Below, piece by piece: positions 49,159 to 60,309 of a stretch of 64,000 nt of DNA (position 1 is its first letter; the number at the start of each line of letters is the position of its first letter). Origin of the DNA: Amblyornis subalaris. Taxonomy: Eukaryota > Chordata > Aves > Passeriformes > Ptilonorhynchidae. Made by a program: the position numbers and the translations under genes. The DNA is taken from positions 7,120,403 to 7,184,402 of the forward strand of contig JACAXG010000024.1 in the NCBI GenBank assembly GCA_018881555.1. The letters are read 5' to 3'. The notes beneath the pieces are model-generated. The model was not told the DNA's origin and did no database searches. It saw only the letters and a list, made by a program, of their open reading frames with translations.

Positions 49159-52101
49159 GGTGCATGCAAACTATGTCTGTGACTCCCAGGTAACATCAGT
49201 ATCGGTAAATGTAGTGTCCCCGAGGCACTGCTGGTGCGGGACAGCCAACAACATCACTGTTAACATCGCCCCTCCAAGCCAGCCCAATGGCACCCAAACC
49301 TCCTTTGAGGTTTAATGGCCCACATCCACTCCTGAACCACACTCAGACTTTGCTCAGGTGCAAGCTGGTTGGTACAAAGAAAAAGGTGCTACCAAGGACC
49401 ACTCCAGTGGCTGAATGGAGTAGGTGACTGTGTTCCCATAGCTGGCGATGTTCCCTGACACCATTTAAGTGCCAGCCATGGTGGCTGGTCCTTGGAGTGC
49501 TAGTAGGTGCTGGGCTGACTTTACTGCTGAACCACCCTGCACTACACACAACAAACAACAAGCAAGGACATCTTTCCACTTAGTCATGGGATGTTCACAG
49601 CTGCACGAAAGTGCTACATAATATTGCCAAAAAATCTAAAAGCTCTTGAGATATTTAGATATATAAACCTTTCCAAGCAATAATAAAATCTAAAGGAAAA
49701 TTGTCAGAAAAGTAAAAACTTCAAATGTTGATTCCAATTTTGTGTTGCAGGTTTAACCTGTCCTACATTACACTGGCTTGGTGATTGCCTACAGGCCTGA
49801 AAAACTTCACTGCCTAGTGCAGAGTAAATGCTGCCAGCATATTCCCTATCACTTCAGCCTTCCAAGAAGAGAACACTGGTAACATTTTTCAGGTAAATGC
49901 TGATTACTGCTACATCATCCTCAGATTGAGTTTCTGCATCTTGGAACAATCAAGAGGTTTCCAGGAAAATCTTGCAAACAATTACCACACTTGTTCTCCA
50001 TCAGTCACCACAGCATAGCAAAACTTGTGGGCCACCTTTTGTGTTTTATGCTATCCAATTCAGACCAAAGCTTCCAGTTTGTTAATCAATCATACTTCGT
50101 ATACTTCGTATTTAATATTTGCCCTTTCCTGGAGGCAGAACTATTCCAGAATAGATAGAACAAGATTAAACTAAATGTAAAACCTTCATCACTTCTGAAT
50201 GCTGTACCTCAGCAACAGGCTTTCTTAATATGGACTTCTGCTCTCCAATAAACAGGTGCTTGCATATCACAGAAGATAATCAAGCCCAAAGTCTAGGAAA
50301 ACTGCCTCCAGCCAAGACCACAGGGGTTTATAATTAAGCACAAATTGTGAATGCATGTCAGTAATCTCAATCTGGAAGACACCACTGGTCAGTGCAAATA
50401 GTTTTATGAAAGTGAAGTAACAGCTGAATGGGCATTTATTATTTACCCTCTTAGGAGGATTAACAACGAGTTGCTAAGTGTTAGTTACTGGTTTAAAGTT
50501 TTGCTACTTTATATCATATTAATAAAATTTATCATTACAAGCAGTCTCTTATATGCCAGAATGCTACAACACCTCTGCTACTCCCTTTTTTCAAGTCATT
50601 TGCTTCCTCATTTCATTTATATCCGCATTTCCAAGAATATTGAAAAGTCTCAGAGGCAAACTGCTTTTTTCTAAGAACAGGAGGATGGATTTGTTGAGTC
50701 ATCAGCATTTGTGAAAGAGAAGAGCACTGACCAAAGCCAGGAAATTCAGAATTCATGTGCGAGGCAAGACTCCAATTAAAAAACTCCTTGCCAACCTATT
50801 CTCAATCCAAGCACCTCNTTTGACTGATCTTCCTCTATTAAGAGAAGTTGCATCTTGCTTGAGTAACACCACATGGACAGGAAGAAATGCCAGAAGTGGG
50901 AACTGCAAGGTTCTTAGCTTGGTCTGTGAATCAGGAAGAGCTTTCCATATGGATAATGCTCATCCTCTTTCTTTTTCTATACTTTTTTGTGTGACTGGTT
51001 AGTACCAGAAACTTCACTGGCTTTGGATTAGGTCCTGTAAACTGCTCCTGTTAAACCTCCACGCTGAATTTGGAAGTCTAAAAGCCTTCCTGTACTTCCA
51101 CTGTACAAACTTTTGAGTTGCAGTTCTGCTTGTTTGACTGTTCTGCTATCAATTCATGTGTTTCATTAATCTATCAATTAATTGACAAATTAGATTAGGA
51201 ACTAACTTCCCTACCACTTTCCCTGCATGCTTTGGACATTCAGCAAAATGTAAGAAGTCTGTCTTTTCTTTCTCTGAAGGACTATATATCAGAGGGGCTA
51301 TTAATCTCCTACTAATAGAGCAGGTTTTCCTGCTCCATTTTCAATATTCTGATGACTTTCACTAGTTTCTTCATTTTATACATACAAATTGATAAGGAAG
51401 AGTCTTTTTCTCAGAATAGTTACCATTATTACAATTATTCTTGGTTTTTTTATTTTATTTGAACAGTAAAGTAACTATTGAGAAATATTTTGGAGCCATC
51501 TGCCTCCCGTGTGTCGAGAAATCAAATATCTCCACATTGCTCTGTACTGTCCTGCTACTATTAATATAGTCACAATATCACCTCAATGCAGGTAAGGAAA
51601 AATAATCTCTATTGACTTTTTAAGGTGGCTAATACATCTGGAACAATATATTCAATTAACACAACTGATAACAGCTAAAGATACTCACTGTGTTCAGTGA
51701 GCAAAGACAACACTTAATCATTAAGCAGCATTTAGAATATGAATGCTTTATAAAATTTGCTTGGTAAGAGCAAGAATTCTACTCTCCTTCCACCTGATAC
51801 TCCTTTAAAACAATGANTTATAACTGTTCAGTCTCTTCTGTTTCAGTCTAGTCTTTCTCCACATTACTCTGTGCCCATCTAAAATCCCAGCTAGGTTCCT
51901 ACAAGCTGTCTGCAATGATGTTTCAGCTGAGTCCTTGAGGAGCATAATCTGAGACAAGCAAGCCACCCTTCCAGGGGCTGGCCAGTGGGGAAGCAAGTGC
52001 ATGAAAACAAAGCCTTGCAATTAGGATTCAGAAGGTCTGGTTCAACTGTAGGCTAGACTTTGAATCTGACATTAAGAAAGACACTTCCCCTACCTGAGGC
52101 G
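49159..52101. other. Intergenic DNA, no gene recognised
   Basis: AT-rich unique sequence. 49159-49600 is somewhat GC-richer and lies directly after the LTR, but shows no retroviral motif. No exon or RNA gene recognised. Confidence 0.35.
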
Positions 52102-52180
52102 TATCCTCAGCTGATGTAAATTGCTGTAAACTCACAGCATCAATGGTGCTATGCCAGATTTACACCAGCTGCTGAGCTAC
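52102..52180. repeat. Ancient palindromic repeat (MITE-like hairpin)
   Basis: The left arm CTCAGCTGATGTAAATTGCTG and the right arm CAGATTTACACCAGCTGCTGAG are complementary apart from a few mismatches and one short offset, with the centre around ACAGCATCAATGGTGCTATG. The same long palindrome (CAGCTGGTGTAAATC ... GATTTACACCAGCTG with a TTGACTTCAATGG centre) recurs in old amniote repeats. It is probably a fossil non-autonomous DNA element or a similar repeat. Confidence 0.5.
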
Positions 52181-52687
52181 TCTCTTACCTCTGAATTCCC
52201 TTATGTAGTGTGACGGCTTTTTTGCATTTAGTAGGGCACTGCTTGCTTTCTTTGTCCCCAGGTACATTTTTTTCTGTGAAGACTGTAACCTGCTTAAGGG
52301 AAGGAATTCCTTTTACTCTGTTTGTACAAGACACAGCACAACACAGAGCTGATCTTGCCTGGGGCCTCTAGGCTTTATAATACTGGTTATTCTTTAATTA
52401 TAATTAAACATTCTAAGCTTTTAAGAAATGAATGATAGCTCTCCTTCAGTTTGTTTTATTTAGTGGGCTGTAAGAAAACAAGTCTGGAATCTCCTGTTCC
52501 TGCTGCTCAGAAACTGGAGGACGGCAGAGTGTAGGATTTGTAGTAAAACTTTAATTTCTAGATGACTGCATTTTTGTCTGCCACAGTTTACTGGCATGAT
52601 GTACCCCACCAAAGAGTATTAAATAGTTTCAAGAATGACATACTGGACCTCAAGCACACTTCAATGCAGACAGTTTCAAAACTCACG

Positions 52688-52788
52688 TTAGCAAAGGGGG
52701 AACCAAGCCACAGCCATGTTAAACGACTTACCCAAAATCATGTGCTGGTGGTCTGTCTAATGGAGGATGTATCCCAGTGCTCTCCATC
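52688..52788 (-). repeat. MIR-like SINE fossil
   Basis: AAAGGGGGAACCAAGCCACAG, then CATGTTAAACGACTTACCC, AAAATCATGTGCTGGTGG and a GGAGGATGTATCCCAGTGCTC part match antisense MIR in order (GGGGAAACTGAGGCACAG, GGTTAAGTGACTTGCCC, AAGGTCACACAGC, GGATTCGAACCCAG, TGCTC). Confidence 0.55.
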
Positions 52789-53072
52789 AAGTCATCAGAG
52801 GCTTTTGTGCCACTCAGTAGGAACCAATAACGTTTCCATGGCTTGGACATAAAATATTCAGTATCGCTGCTCATGGGAATGAACGAATTATTGACCCGCA
52901 TTTTAGGAGCTGTGCTGAATTTCCACAAAAGTCCTTTGCTGCTGAGCAGAGGTATTGATACTCAGCTCCTAGACCCACAGCCTTACCTAAAATCAGGATT
53001 AAGTCCCTGCGGCCGATCAGTGAATTAATGCAAAGTGCTTGAGTTCCATCTAGTGGTTACAAACTCACCAGC

Positions 53073-53440
53073 AGGTTGTTCAGCCTGAAGGAGACTGGGG
53101 AGAGACTTTGTGGTCTTCAACATCTTCCTGAAGAGCAGCGGAAGGGCAGGTACTAGTCTCTTTGCTCCTGTGACAAGATTCAAGGGAACAGCTGAAGCTG
53201 TGCCAGGGGAGGTTTAGGCTGGATATCAGGAAAAAGTTCTTCACCCAGAGGGTGGTTGAACACTGGAAAAGGCTCCCCAGGGAATGGTCACAGCCCCAAG
53301 GCTGACACAATTCAAGAAGTGTTTGGACAATGCTCTCAGGGACAGGGTGGGGTTGTTGGGGTGTCTGTGCAGGGCCAGGAGTTGGACTTGATGATCCCTG
53401 TGGGTCCCTTCCAACTTAGCATATTCTGTGATTCTATGTC
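53073..53440 (+). mobile_element. CR1 LINE 3' fragment
   Basis: Starts within GTTGTTCAGCCTGAAGGAGAC and continues with TTTAGGCTGGATATCAGGAA, AAAAGTTCTTCACCCAGAGG, GAACACTGGAAAAGGCTCCC, GTTGGACTTGATGATCCCTG and GGTCCCTTCCAACTTAG, ending at the TTCTGTGATTCTATG terminus. This is a short, 5'-truncated CR1 copy with an intact 3' end. Confidence 0.92.
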
Positions 53441-54174
53441 TCACGAATGGGTGCTTTTATCCCATGTCCCTCTCCCAGGACCCCAGAAGCAGCTGGGCAG
53501 CCAAGACACGACATGGATTTTACTATGTCATTACCACATATTTGGTCCTTTAATTTCTGACCAGTCTTTTAGCCTGTGCTTTTCTGAGTCATTGACACCC
53601 ACTGGTACCAACTACTCTTTAGTTCTGTTCCTACTCTTGGGGCTCCTGGGCCCAGAAGCATCACAGGAGGAGGGAAGCTCCAGGCTGGTACTGCAGCTGT
53701 GTGAGATGCTAGGCCCTGAAGGAGGGAAAGAAGAACAGGAAGATCCAAGTGCTGTGCACTGACAGCATGATATTTGGTGGGTCTGATACTAAGCAGAGGA
53801 CAATCCAGCCTGCAAATTTCCCTCTTGTTCCTGATGGTTTATTTCTTCATTCAGCTTCCATCCTTTATGACTAGAAATTTTGTGGATTTTTTTTTTTAAT
53901 AATCTAAACATTTGCTTTGTGTTGGAGTTTTGCTTCATTTTCGTTAGTTTCATTTATCCTTTTCTTTAAATTCTTACAATTTTCCTTTACTATTAGCTTA
54001 CTCCACAGGCTCTAAATGACAGAAATCTTTTCCAAAGAGCTGCAAGCAACTCTTGCTGATTTTCAGCATCCCACTGGCTCACAGCAAAGAGGATTACTGG
54101 AGAGACCGAGGTGCTCAAGAGACTCACCATGCTGTCTTCACTGTATTAGAAGGAAGTTGGAATCTTGGTCAATG

Positions 54175-54219
54175 TGGAAGGGAAGCGAAGGGAGGGGAAG
54201 GGAGGGGAAGAGAAGGGGA
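54175..54219 (+). repeat. Purine tract with GGGGAAGGGA units
   Basis: About 45 bases are purines except for one C, built on GGGAGGGGAAG units. It could form a G-quadruplex or triplex. Confidence 0.6.
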
Positions 54220-54278
54220 TCCAGCAGCCTCTCTGGGCACCCCAGTGGTGATAGGTTCCCAAAGAGGTTGCTGGATCT

Positions 54279-54325
54279 CCACCCTTAGTGGGAAGTTTTT
54301 CCCACCCTCGGTGGGAAGAATTTTT
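54279..54325. repeat. Two-copy tandem forming a 7-bp hairpin
   Basis: CCACCCTTAGTGGGAAG is followed by CCACCCTCGGTGGGAAG, each with a T-run after it. Between them GTGGGAA (54288-54294) pairs with TTCCCAC (54299-54305) around a GTTT loop. It resembles a hairpin plus T-tract, but in an animal intergenic region this is most simply a small duplication. Confidence 0.5.
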
Positions 54326-54429
54326 ACCCCATATCTAATTGGAAGATCTCTTGTTTGTGTCTGTTGCCTCTTGTCCTTGTGCATCTTGAGAGTCTGGATC
54401 CTTCTGCGTAACCAACTTCTTCCTCCATG

Positions 54430-55050
54430 CTTCTCAGAGTAGAATACACAACAAGGCCTCACCTTCACCTTCTCTGTTCCAGGCGGGACACACTGAGCTC
54501 TTTCAGCCTTTCCTCACAAGTCATGTGCCAGAGCATCAACCAGCCTGGTGTTCTCCCATTACTCTTGTGCCAGTATGTCATTATCCTTCTTACCCTGGGG
54601 AGCCCGAAACTAGGCACAGAACTCCACACATGGTCTCACCTGTGCCAAGCAGAGAGGAAGGATCACTTCCCTGGGTCTGCTAGCTGCATCTTACTACAAC
54701 AGCCCAGGATGACAATGGGCTTCTTTGCCACAAGGCCACACCACTGGCTCATGGGCAACTGGTTGTTCACTATGACCCCCCCATTTTCTTTCTGCAGATC
54801 TGCTTTCTGGGACAGTCAGCCCCAGCCTCTGTTTGCATGGGATTACTCCCTTCCAGGTGCAGGACTTACATTCACTCATTCAAACTTCACAGGGTTACTG
54901 TAAGCCCATCTCTCCAGCCTGTCAAGATCCCTGTGAGTGACAAGCCTAATTCTCAGTGTAGCAACTGCTCCTCTCAGTTTCATTCAATCTGTGGGCTTGA
55001 TAAGGGTGTACTCATCATCATTTAACAAGATGTTAAACGAATTTCCAGGA
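54430..55050 (-). mobile_element. CR1 LINE fragment (internal to 3' part)
   Basis: Antisense CR1 landmarks are in order: GCCTTTCCTCACAAGTCATG, CAACCAGCCTGGTGTTCTCC, GCACAGAACTCCACACATGG, ATGACAATGGGCTTCTTTGCC, CACTGGCTCATGGGCAACTGG, TTTTCTTTCTGCAGATCTGC, CCCCAGCCTCTGTTTGCATGG, CAGGTGCAGGACTTACATTC, CTCCAGCCTGTCAAGATCCC. It lacks the 3' terminus and runs opposite to the CR1 copies on both sides. Inactive. Confidence 0.9.
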
Positions 55051-55639
55051 GGGTTTCTTCCACAATCTTGTAAGAGACTGCAGTTAGAACTGTGGTTGTA
55101 TCCACATGCAGAATGTTTCAACATCACTTAATCCTTCCTGGAAAAGAGGTACTAAGGGAAAACTTAATGCAAAACTTTGAGAAAAATGTGACCCAGAGCT
55201 GAAAATTTCCCTCTTCTTTTCTTACTACCACCAACCATGAGAATGCCACTTGCATTGAAAAAATTGCTTTTTGGTTTAGCTCTACCAGCACAAGGTCTCC
55301 TTTGGCTGACTCATGCTTACCTAGATGATTTGCACTCATAACTAAGATGGTGAGGTCCTTTATGTGTGTTCATGTCCAGCCTTGGCAAATGATCTCAAGC
55401 AGTTCACCTGTTAGAACAAAAATATGAGTGCATGCAGGGAGTGTATGGATCAAACATATAAATCATCTGGAAGTCAGGTGCCCCAAATGGATTATGTTAA
55501 AGAGGAATGTGACCATCACCTGTATCAAACAGATTTCAGGGAATTGCAAGGAGGTTTTTGAAAAAAAGCAGCAGCATGAAAAGGAGTAAAAGAGAAGCAT
55601 GAAAATTTGTTATAACAGCTGTAAGGGGCTTCTATAAAG

Positions 55640-56412
55640 ATGTGGTCCCCCAAATCCTTCTCTATAAATTTGAGAGAGATGGATTTGATGAGTGGACTGT
55701 TAGGTGGATAAGAAAGTGGTTGGATGGTCACATCCAGAGGGTAGTGGTCAATGGCCCAGTGTCCCAATGGATATTAGTGCCAAGCAGTGCCCTCAAGGGT
55801 CCATATTGGACCAGTGTTATTTAATATCTTCATTAATGTCACACATGAAGGGATCGAGGACACCCTCAGCAGGTTTGCAGGTGACACCAAGCTGAGGGTG
55901 CAGTGGCACTCCTGAAGGAACGGCCAATCCAGAGGAACCTGAACAAGCTCCAGAAGTGGCCCATGCGAATCCCAAGTGCTGGTGCTGCACCTGGGCTGGG
56001 ACAACCCTCAAGATCAATCCAAGCTGGGGATGAGCAGATGGAGCAGCCCTGGGAAAGGGACTTGGGGGTGGCTGGTGGGTGAGAAGAGCTGGCCCTGCCC
56101 CAGCTGTGTGTGCTAGGACCCAGAACCCCTCTGTGCTGGGCTGAGCCCCCAGCGAGGGCAGCAGCAGAGGGGGGGATTCTGCCCCTCTGCCCCCTCTGCT
56201 GAGACCCCACCTGCAGAGCTGCCCCCAGCCCTGGAGTCCTGCACAGGAAGGACATGAAGCTGCTGGAGAGAGTCTAGAGGAGGCACCAACATGATCAGAG
56301 GGATGGAGCAGCTCTGCTGTGAGGAAAGGCTGGGAAAATTGGGATTGTTCAGTCTGGAGAAGCTTTGGGGAGACCTAACTGGGGCCTTCCAGTAACTGAA
56401 AGGGACTACCTT
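55640..56412 (+). mobile_element. CR1 LINE fragment, 3' end missing
   Basis: Sense CR1 reverse-transcriptase and downstream landmarks: GGTCAATGGCCCAGTGTCCC, a CCATATTGGACCAGTGTTA phrase, TTTAATATCTTCATTAATG, GGTTTGCAGGTGACACCAAGC, GAAAGGGACTTGGGGGTGGC, CTGCTGGAGAGAGTCTAGAGG and GGATTGTTCAGTCTGGAGAAG. Homology stops at GGCCTTCCAGTAACTGAAAGG, about 300 bases before a normal CR1 end, and a tandem array begins at once. Many stops and indels; inactive. Confidence 0.9.
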
Positions 56413-56414
56413 AT

Positions 56415-58465
56415 AGACCACCTCAGGTTTACTCTCAAAAATTTCCCTACCAGTCCACTATTTATTACCTCATACTTACCTCAAAATGTTCTTTTCTCTC
56501 CTCTACAGATTACCTCAAGTTTTGACCCCAAAACTTTCCCCAAGTGTCCAGTACTGATTACCTCAGTTTTACCTGAACATGTTTATTCTCTCCGCTACAG
56601 ATTACCTCAGATTTTGCCCCCAAAACTTTCCCTAAGTGCCCACTGCTGATTACCTCATTTTTACCTCAGTATATTCCTTCTCTACACTGCAGATTAACTG
56701 AGATTTTACCCTTAAAATATTATTTTTTCCCCACACATTACCTAGATTTTACTACCATAAAACATCCCTGATCACCTTTATCTTGTTCCCAAAATGTTCA
56801 TCCTGTCCCCTACAGATTACCTCAGATTTTACCTCAAAGATGTTCCTTGTAATTTACACATTATCTCAAGTTTTACTCCAAAAACTTCCCCACTCTGTCC
56901 ACTACTGGTTGCCTCAAGCTTTTCCCTCAAAATTTTCCTTTCCTGTCCATTTTTACCTCGAATTTATCATTCTCTCCCTACAAATTACCTGACATTTTAC
57001 CCCCTATATTTTCTCTACCTTCCACTACAGATTACATAATTTTACCTTAAAATGTTAATTATCTCCCATACAGATTACATCAAGTTTTACCCCCAAAATT
57101 TTTCTTCCTGTACTACTACTGATTACCATATTTTTACCTCAAAATATCCATCCTCTACCCTGGAGATTATCTCAATTTTACCCCCGAATTTTCCCTAACT
57201 GTCCATTCCTGATTGCCTCAGTTTACCTCAATATTTTCATCCCCTCCCCAAAAAATTAACTCAACCCCATCCCTAAAATGTTCTTTTTTTCCCCCCTACA
57301 GATTATCGAATTTTTTTTTTTGCATTTCTCCTGTACACATTATCTTGGCTTTTCCCTCAAAAATGTCCCCTACTTGTCCCCTCTATATTAAGTCAGATTT
57401 TTACCCCCAATCCCTTCCATAAATTACCTTAATTTTCCGCACAAAATGTTCATTCTGTCCCTTACAGATTACCTCAGACTTCTTCTCCAAAATATTCAGT
57501 CCCCTACTTTATCTCAGAAAGGCTCTTTTTCCTCTCTAAAGTGTGCCAGATTCACCACCCAAAAAAGGCTGATTTTGTTTCATCTAAATTAACTCAGAGA
57601 TTGTGTCCAAAATGTCATCTCTGCTACCCCTCCCAACCTACCTCTGCTTTTCACTCAAAAATGTTCATTCTGTCCCCTAGAAAATTACCTCAGGTCTTAA
57701 ACCCAAAATGTTCATTGCCCCCTAGAAAATCACCTCAGGTTTTACCCCCAAAATGTCCCCTACTGATTACCCCGATTTTACCTCAAAATGTTCGTCTCCT
57801 ATTGCTTACCTCAAATATTAAACTCAAGGCGTTCATTTTGTCCTCTATAGTTTACCTCACATTTACCACCAAGATGTCCTTTCTTTCCCTCACAGATTAC
57901 CTCAGGTTTTACCCCTAGATTCTCCCTACCTGTCCCCTACAAATAACTTCAATTTTACCCCCAAAATATCACCTACTAATTACCTCAATCTTTCTTCAAA
58001 ATGTTGATTCTGTTCCCAACAATTAGCTCAGATTTTACTGCCAAAATATTCATAATGTGCCCTACAGTTTACCTAGATTTTACCACCCCAATTACCTCTA
58101 TCTTATCCCCCAAAATGTTCATTCCGTCCTTTACAGATTAGCTCGTTTTCTCTCCAAAATATTCACTGCCCCCTACAGATTACCTCAACATTTACTGCCA
58201 AAATTTTCCCTACCTGTCCAATAAGATTACCTCAACTTTACCCCCAAAATGTCCTCTACTAAGAATCTAATTTTTACCTCAAAATGTTAATTCTCTCCCC
58301 TAGAGATTACCTCAAATTTTACAGCCAAAATCTTCCCCACCTCTCCACTACTGATTACCTTTTTATCTCAAAATGTTCATTCTCTACAAGACAGATGACC
58401 TCAATTTTTGTGCCCCAAATTTTCTTTATCTGCCTCCTTCAGATTACCTCAATTTTATCCTGCTG
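56415..58465 (+). repeat. ~92-bp dimeric minisatellite (two ~46-bp half-units)
   Basis: About 2 kb of diverged tandem repeats. Half-unit A is close to CTACAGATTACCTCAGATTT, then TACCCCCAAAACTTTCCCTA, then CCTGTC. Half-unit B is close to CACTACTGATTACCTCAATT, then TTACCTCAAAATGTTCATTC, then TCTCCC. CTACAGATT-type starts fall at 56503, 56595 and 56687, giving a 92-bp period, so about 22 dimers. A and B alternate, showing that a two-monomer unit was amplified. Open frames across it are repeats of the array, not a gene. Confidence 0.9.
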
Positions 58466-58837
58466 ACACTCAGCAACTGCTCTGCTTCTCTCTTGGCTCA
58501 CCACGAAGAGCTATTTCTATTTCCTTCATATGCATCATATTTTCATCACATTTTCAAACCCTTTATCACAGTTTCATTTATATAGAAAAAGTTTTATTTG
58601 CATTTTCCAATCCTATGCATGGATATTCAGAAGTTCTTATATTCCAAAATCCTCTATATAATAGGAGGCACAGTAGGTTATTTCGAAATCAATTTTTATA
58701 TAAATTATTATTACTTGCCAATATAGATTAAAATGAGAAACTTTACAAGTTTTATCATTTTACACACACACACACCCCCTATGAATTTTCAGGCATTTTT
58801 GGGCCATAACACTTCTTTTGCGGACCCCACCTAGGCC
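58466..58837. other. AT-rich spacer with a short (CA)n run
   Basis: Unique AT-rich DNA between two arrays. A (CA)7 run lies at about 58762-58776. No gene recognised. Confidence 0.4.
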
Positions 58838-58990
58838 GCCACACTGCCGTAAAGTGCTTTACCACCTCATGGCGCCACACTGCCGTAAAGCGCTGTATCA
58901 CCTCATGGCGCCACACTGCCGTAGAGCAGAGCCACCGCCCCGCCCTGCCCGCCACACTGCCGTAAAGCACAGCCGCCGTGCCGCAGCTCC
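58838..58990. repeat. 36-bp GC-rich minisatellite, four copies
   Basis: GCCACACTGCCGTAAAGC starts units at 58838, 58874, 58910 and 58951 (36-bp spacing, the last 41). Units continue GCTTTACCACCTCATGGC. The period is a multiple of three, so the minus strand has an open frame with the 12-residue unit HEVIQRFTAVWR; nothing else suggests coding. The stretch is locally CpG-rich. Confidence 0.85.
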
Positions 58991-60034
58991 CGGCCGGAGC
59001 CCGGCCCTCTCCCTCCTCCTGTTATTCCAAAGGCCCTGGAGTGGACTCTTTATAGCTGGGCCTCAGGAAAAGGGAATTGTGCATTTCACGTAAACAGAGC
59101 TGCCTCTGGTCCCTTTCTGTCCAGCCCAATTCCTGCCACAATTCCTGCTTCTTTTGATCTAGTTCTGTTTTCCTAACTCCTCCTTCCCGAGCCTCCTCTA
59201 GACTGTCTCGGTTCCTCACGGGGACTCAGCTGGGACAGGACAGCCTGGGTGTGCCCCCCAGTTGGGATGATGAGTTGCCATCCCGCTTTTAATCATTCTG
59301 CATTCCCTCGGGATTCCTGCGGCACGACCCCGTTTTCCTTACATCCCAATTACTTCCTAAAGCAAAAAAATCTCCCTCAGGGACTTCACCCTGTTTTTCC
59401 TGCCTTCTACAAAATAACGTCGCCTGTAAAACCATATCGTACTCCCCAGACGCATTTCCTGGCCGTTTCCCCCACCATTAATTCCTAACGAGGCCACCAG
59501 GGATTGCAGGATCCCCCAGGACACTCCCAAATTTCCCCCAATTCTCCAGGATCGTCACCAAAATGTGCAAACATTATACTGGGGGGGCTCCGTGGCAATG
59601 TGGCCATGACATCATCCCAGACCTGGGAGCGTGGTCCCAGGGAGTCCCAGTTCCCAGTTTAGGGGGCACAGAGCAGTCTGGGGGGGCACCTGGGGGGTCC
59701 CAGAGGGGATTTTGGGATCCCTGACCCGTGTCCCCCCGGCATGACAGACAGGCACAAGCCCTGCCCCCGTTTCTGTGGATTTTACTTTAATTATTTTATA
59801 ATTAGGAGTCATTTAAAAAGCACTGGGGGGAGAACACAGTGGACACCCTGTAGGGGCGTGGGACTCCCCNTAAGGACACCCTACAATCCCCATAGGGGAC
59901 CCAGGGCTGCCCCATAGGGATGAGACATTCCCCCAGCACCCCCCGCAACCCCCATAGCCCCTGTAGAGCCCAGGGAGGAGTCAGGTTCTGCTACAGGGCC
60001 CAGGATTCCCCACCCCATAGCCTCAAACCGAGGG
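58991..60034. other. GC-rich spacer, no gene recognised
   Basis: Pyrimidine-rich, C-run-rich sequence of a kind common in gene-dense, GC-rich bird DNA. A TATA-like CTTTATAGC lies at about 59048 just after the CpG-rich 36-bp array. No exon I can support. Confidence 0.3.
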
Positions 60035-60265
60035 ACCCCTCCAAAATGACACGGGAATTCCCAAAAATGATGGGAACTCCCCCAAAATGATGGGGACCCC
60101 CCCCAAACTATTAGGAACCCTCCAAAAATTATGAGAGACCCCCTCAAAATGATGGGGAAGCCCCCTAAAATGACAGGGGAACTCCCCCAAATTGACTGCG
60201 ACCTCCCGCAAATTATTTGAAACCTCCCTAAAAATGATGAGGGACCCTCCAACATTAAGGGAATC
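60035..60265 (-). repeat. 21-bp minisatellite
   Basis: The core CCCCCAAAATGATGGGGA recurs about every 21 bases (cores near 60043, 60064, 60084, 60105, 60125, 60146, 60167, 60189, 60210 and 60231). Because 21 is seven codons, the minus strand stays open and encodes 7-residue units such as GGFPIIL; this explains the ~156-codon frame at 59881-60351 without a gene. Confidence 0.85.
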
Positions 60266-60309
60266 GCCCCCTTAAATGCCACCACACCCCCAAACCCCAG
60301 CTCATTCAC

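Larger units (their letters stand above)
53441..54429. other. Intergenic DNA, no gene recognised
   Basis: Unique sequence with a GA tract and a small hairpin near its right end (listed separately). No supported exon. Confidence 0.35.

Noticed and set aside
50094..50112. loxP-like repeat (ATACTTCGT twice)
   Set aside because: A simple 9-11 base direct repeat, not an inverted repeat; no recombinase context in a bird genome.
54288..54305. Rho-independent-type terminator hairpin
   Set aside because: Hairpin followed by T's looks like one, but the DNA is vertebrate intergenic and the structure arises from a two-copy duplication.
53256..54903. 158- and 168-codon frames in the 53-55 kb region
   Set aside because: They overlap CR1 fragments and read either the CR1 non-coding tail or the antisense strand of CR1.
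56415..58465. CRISPR-like array
   Set aside because: Units are contiguous, diverged and alternate in two types with no unique spacers; this is a vertebrate minisatellite.
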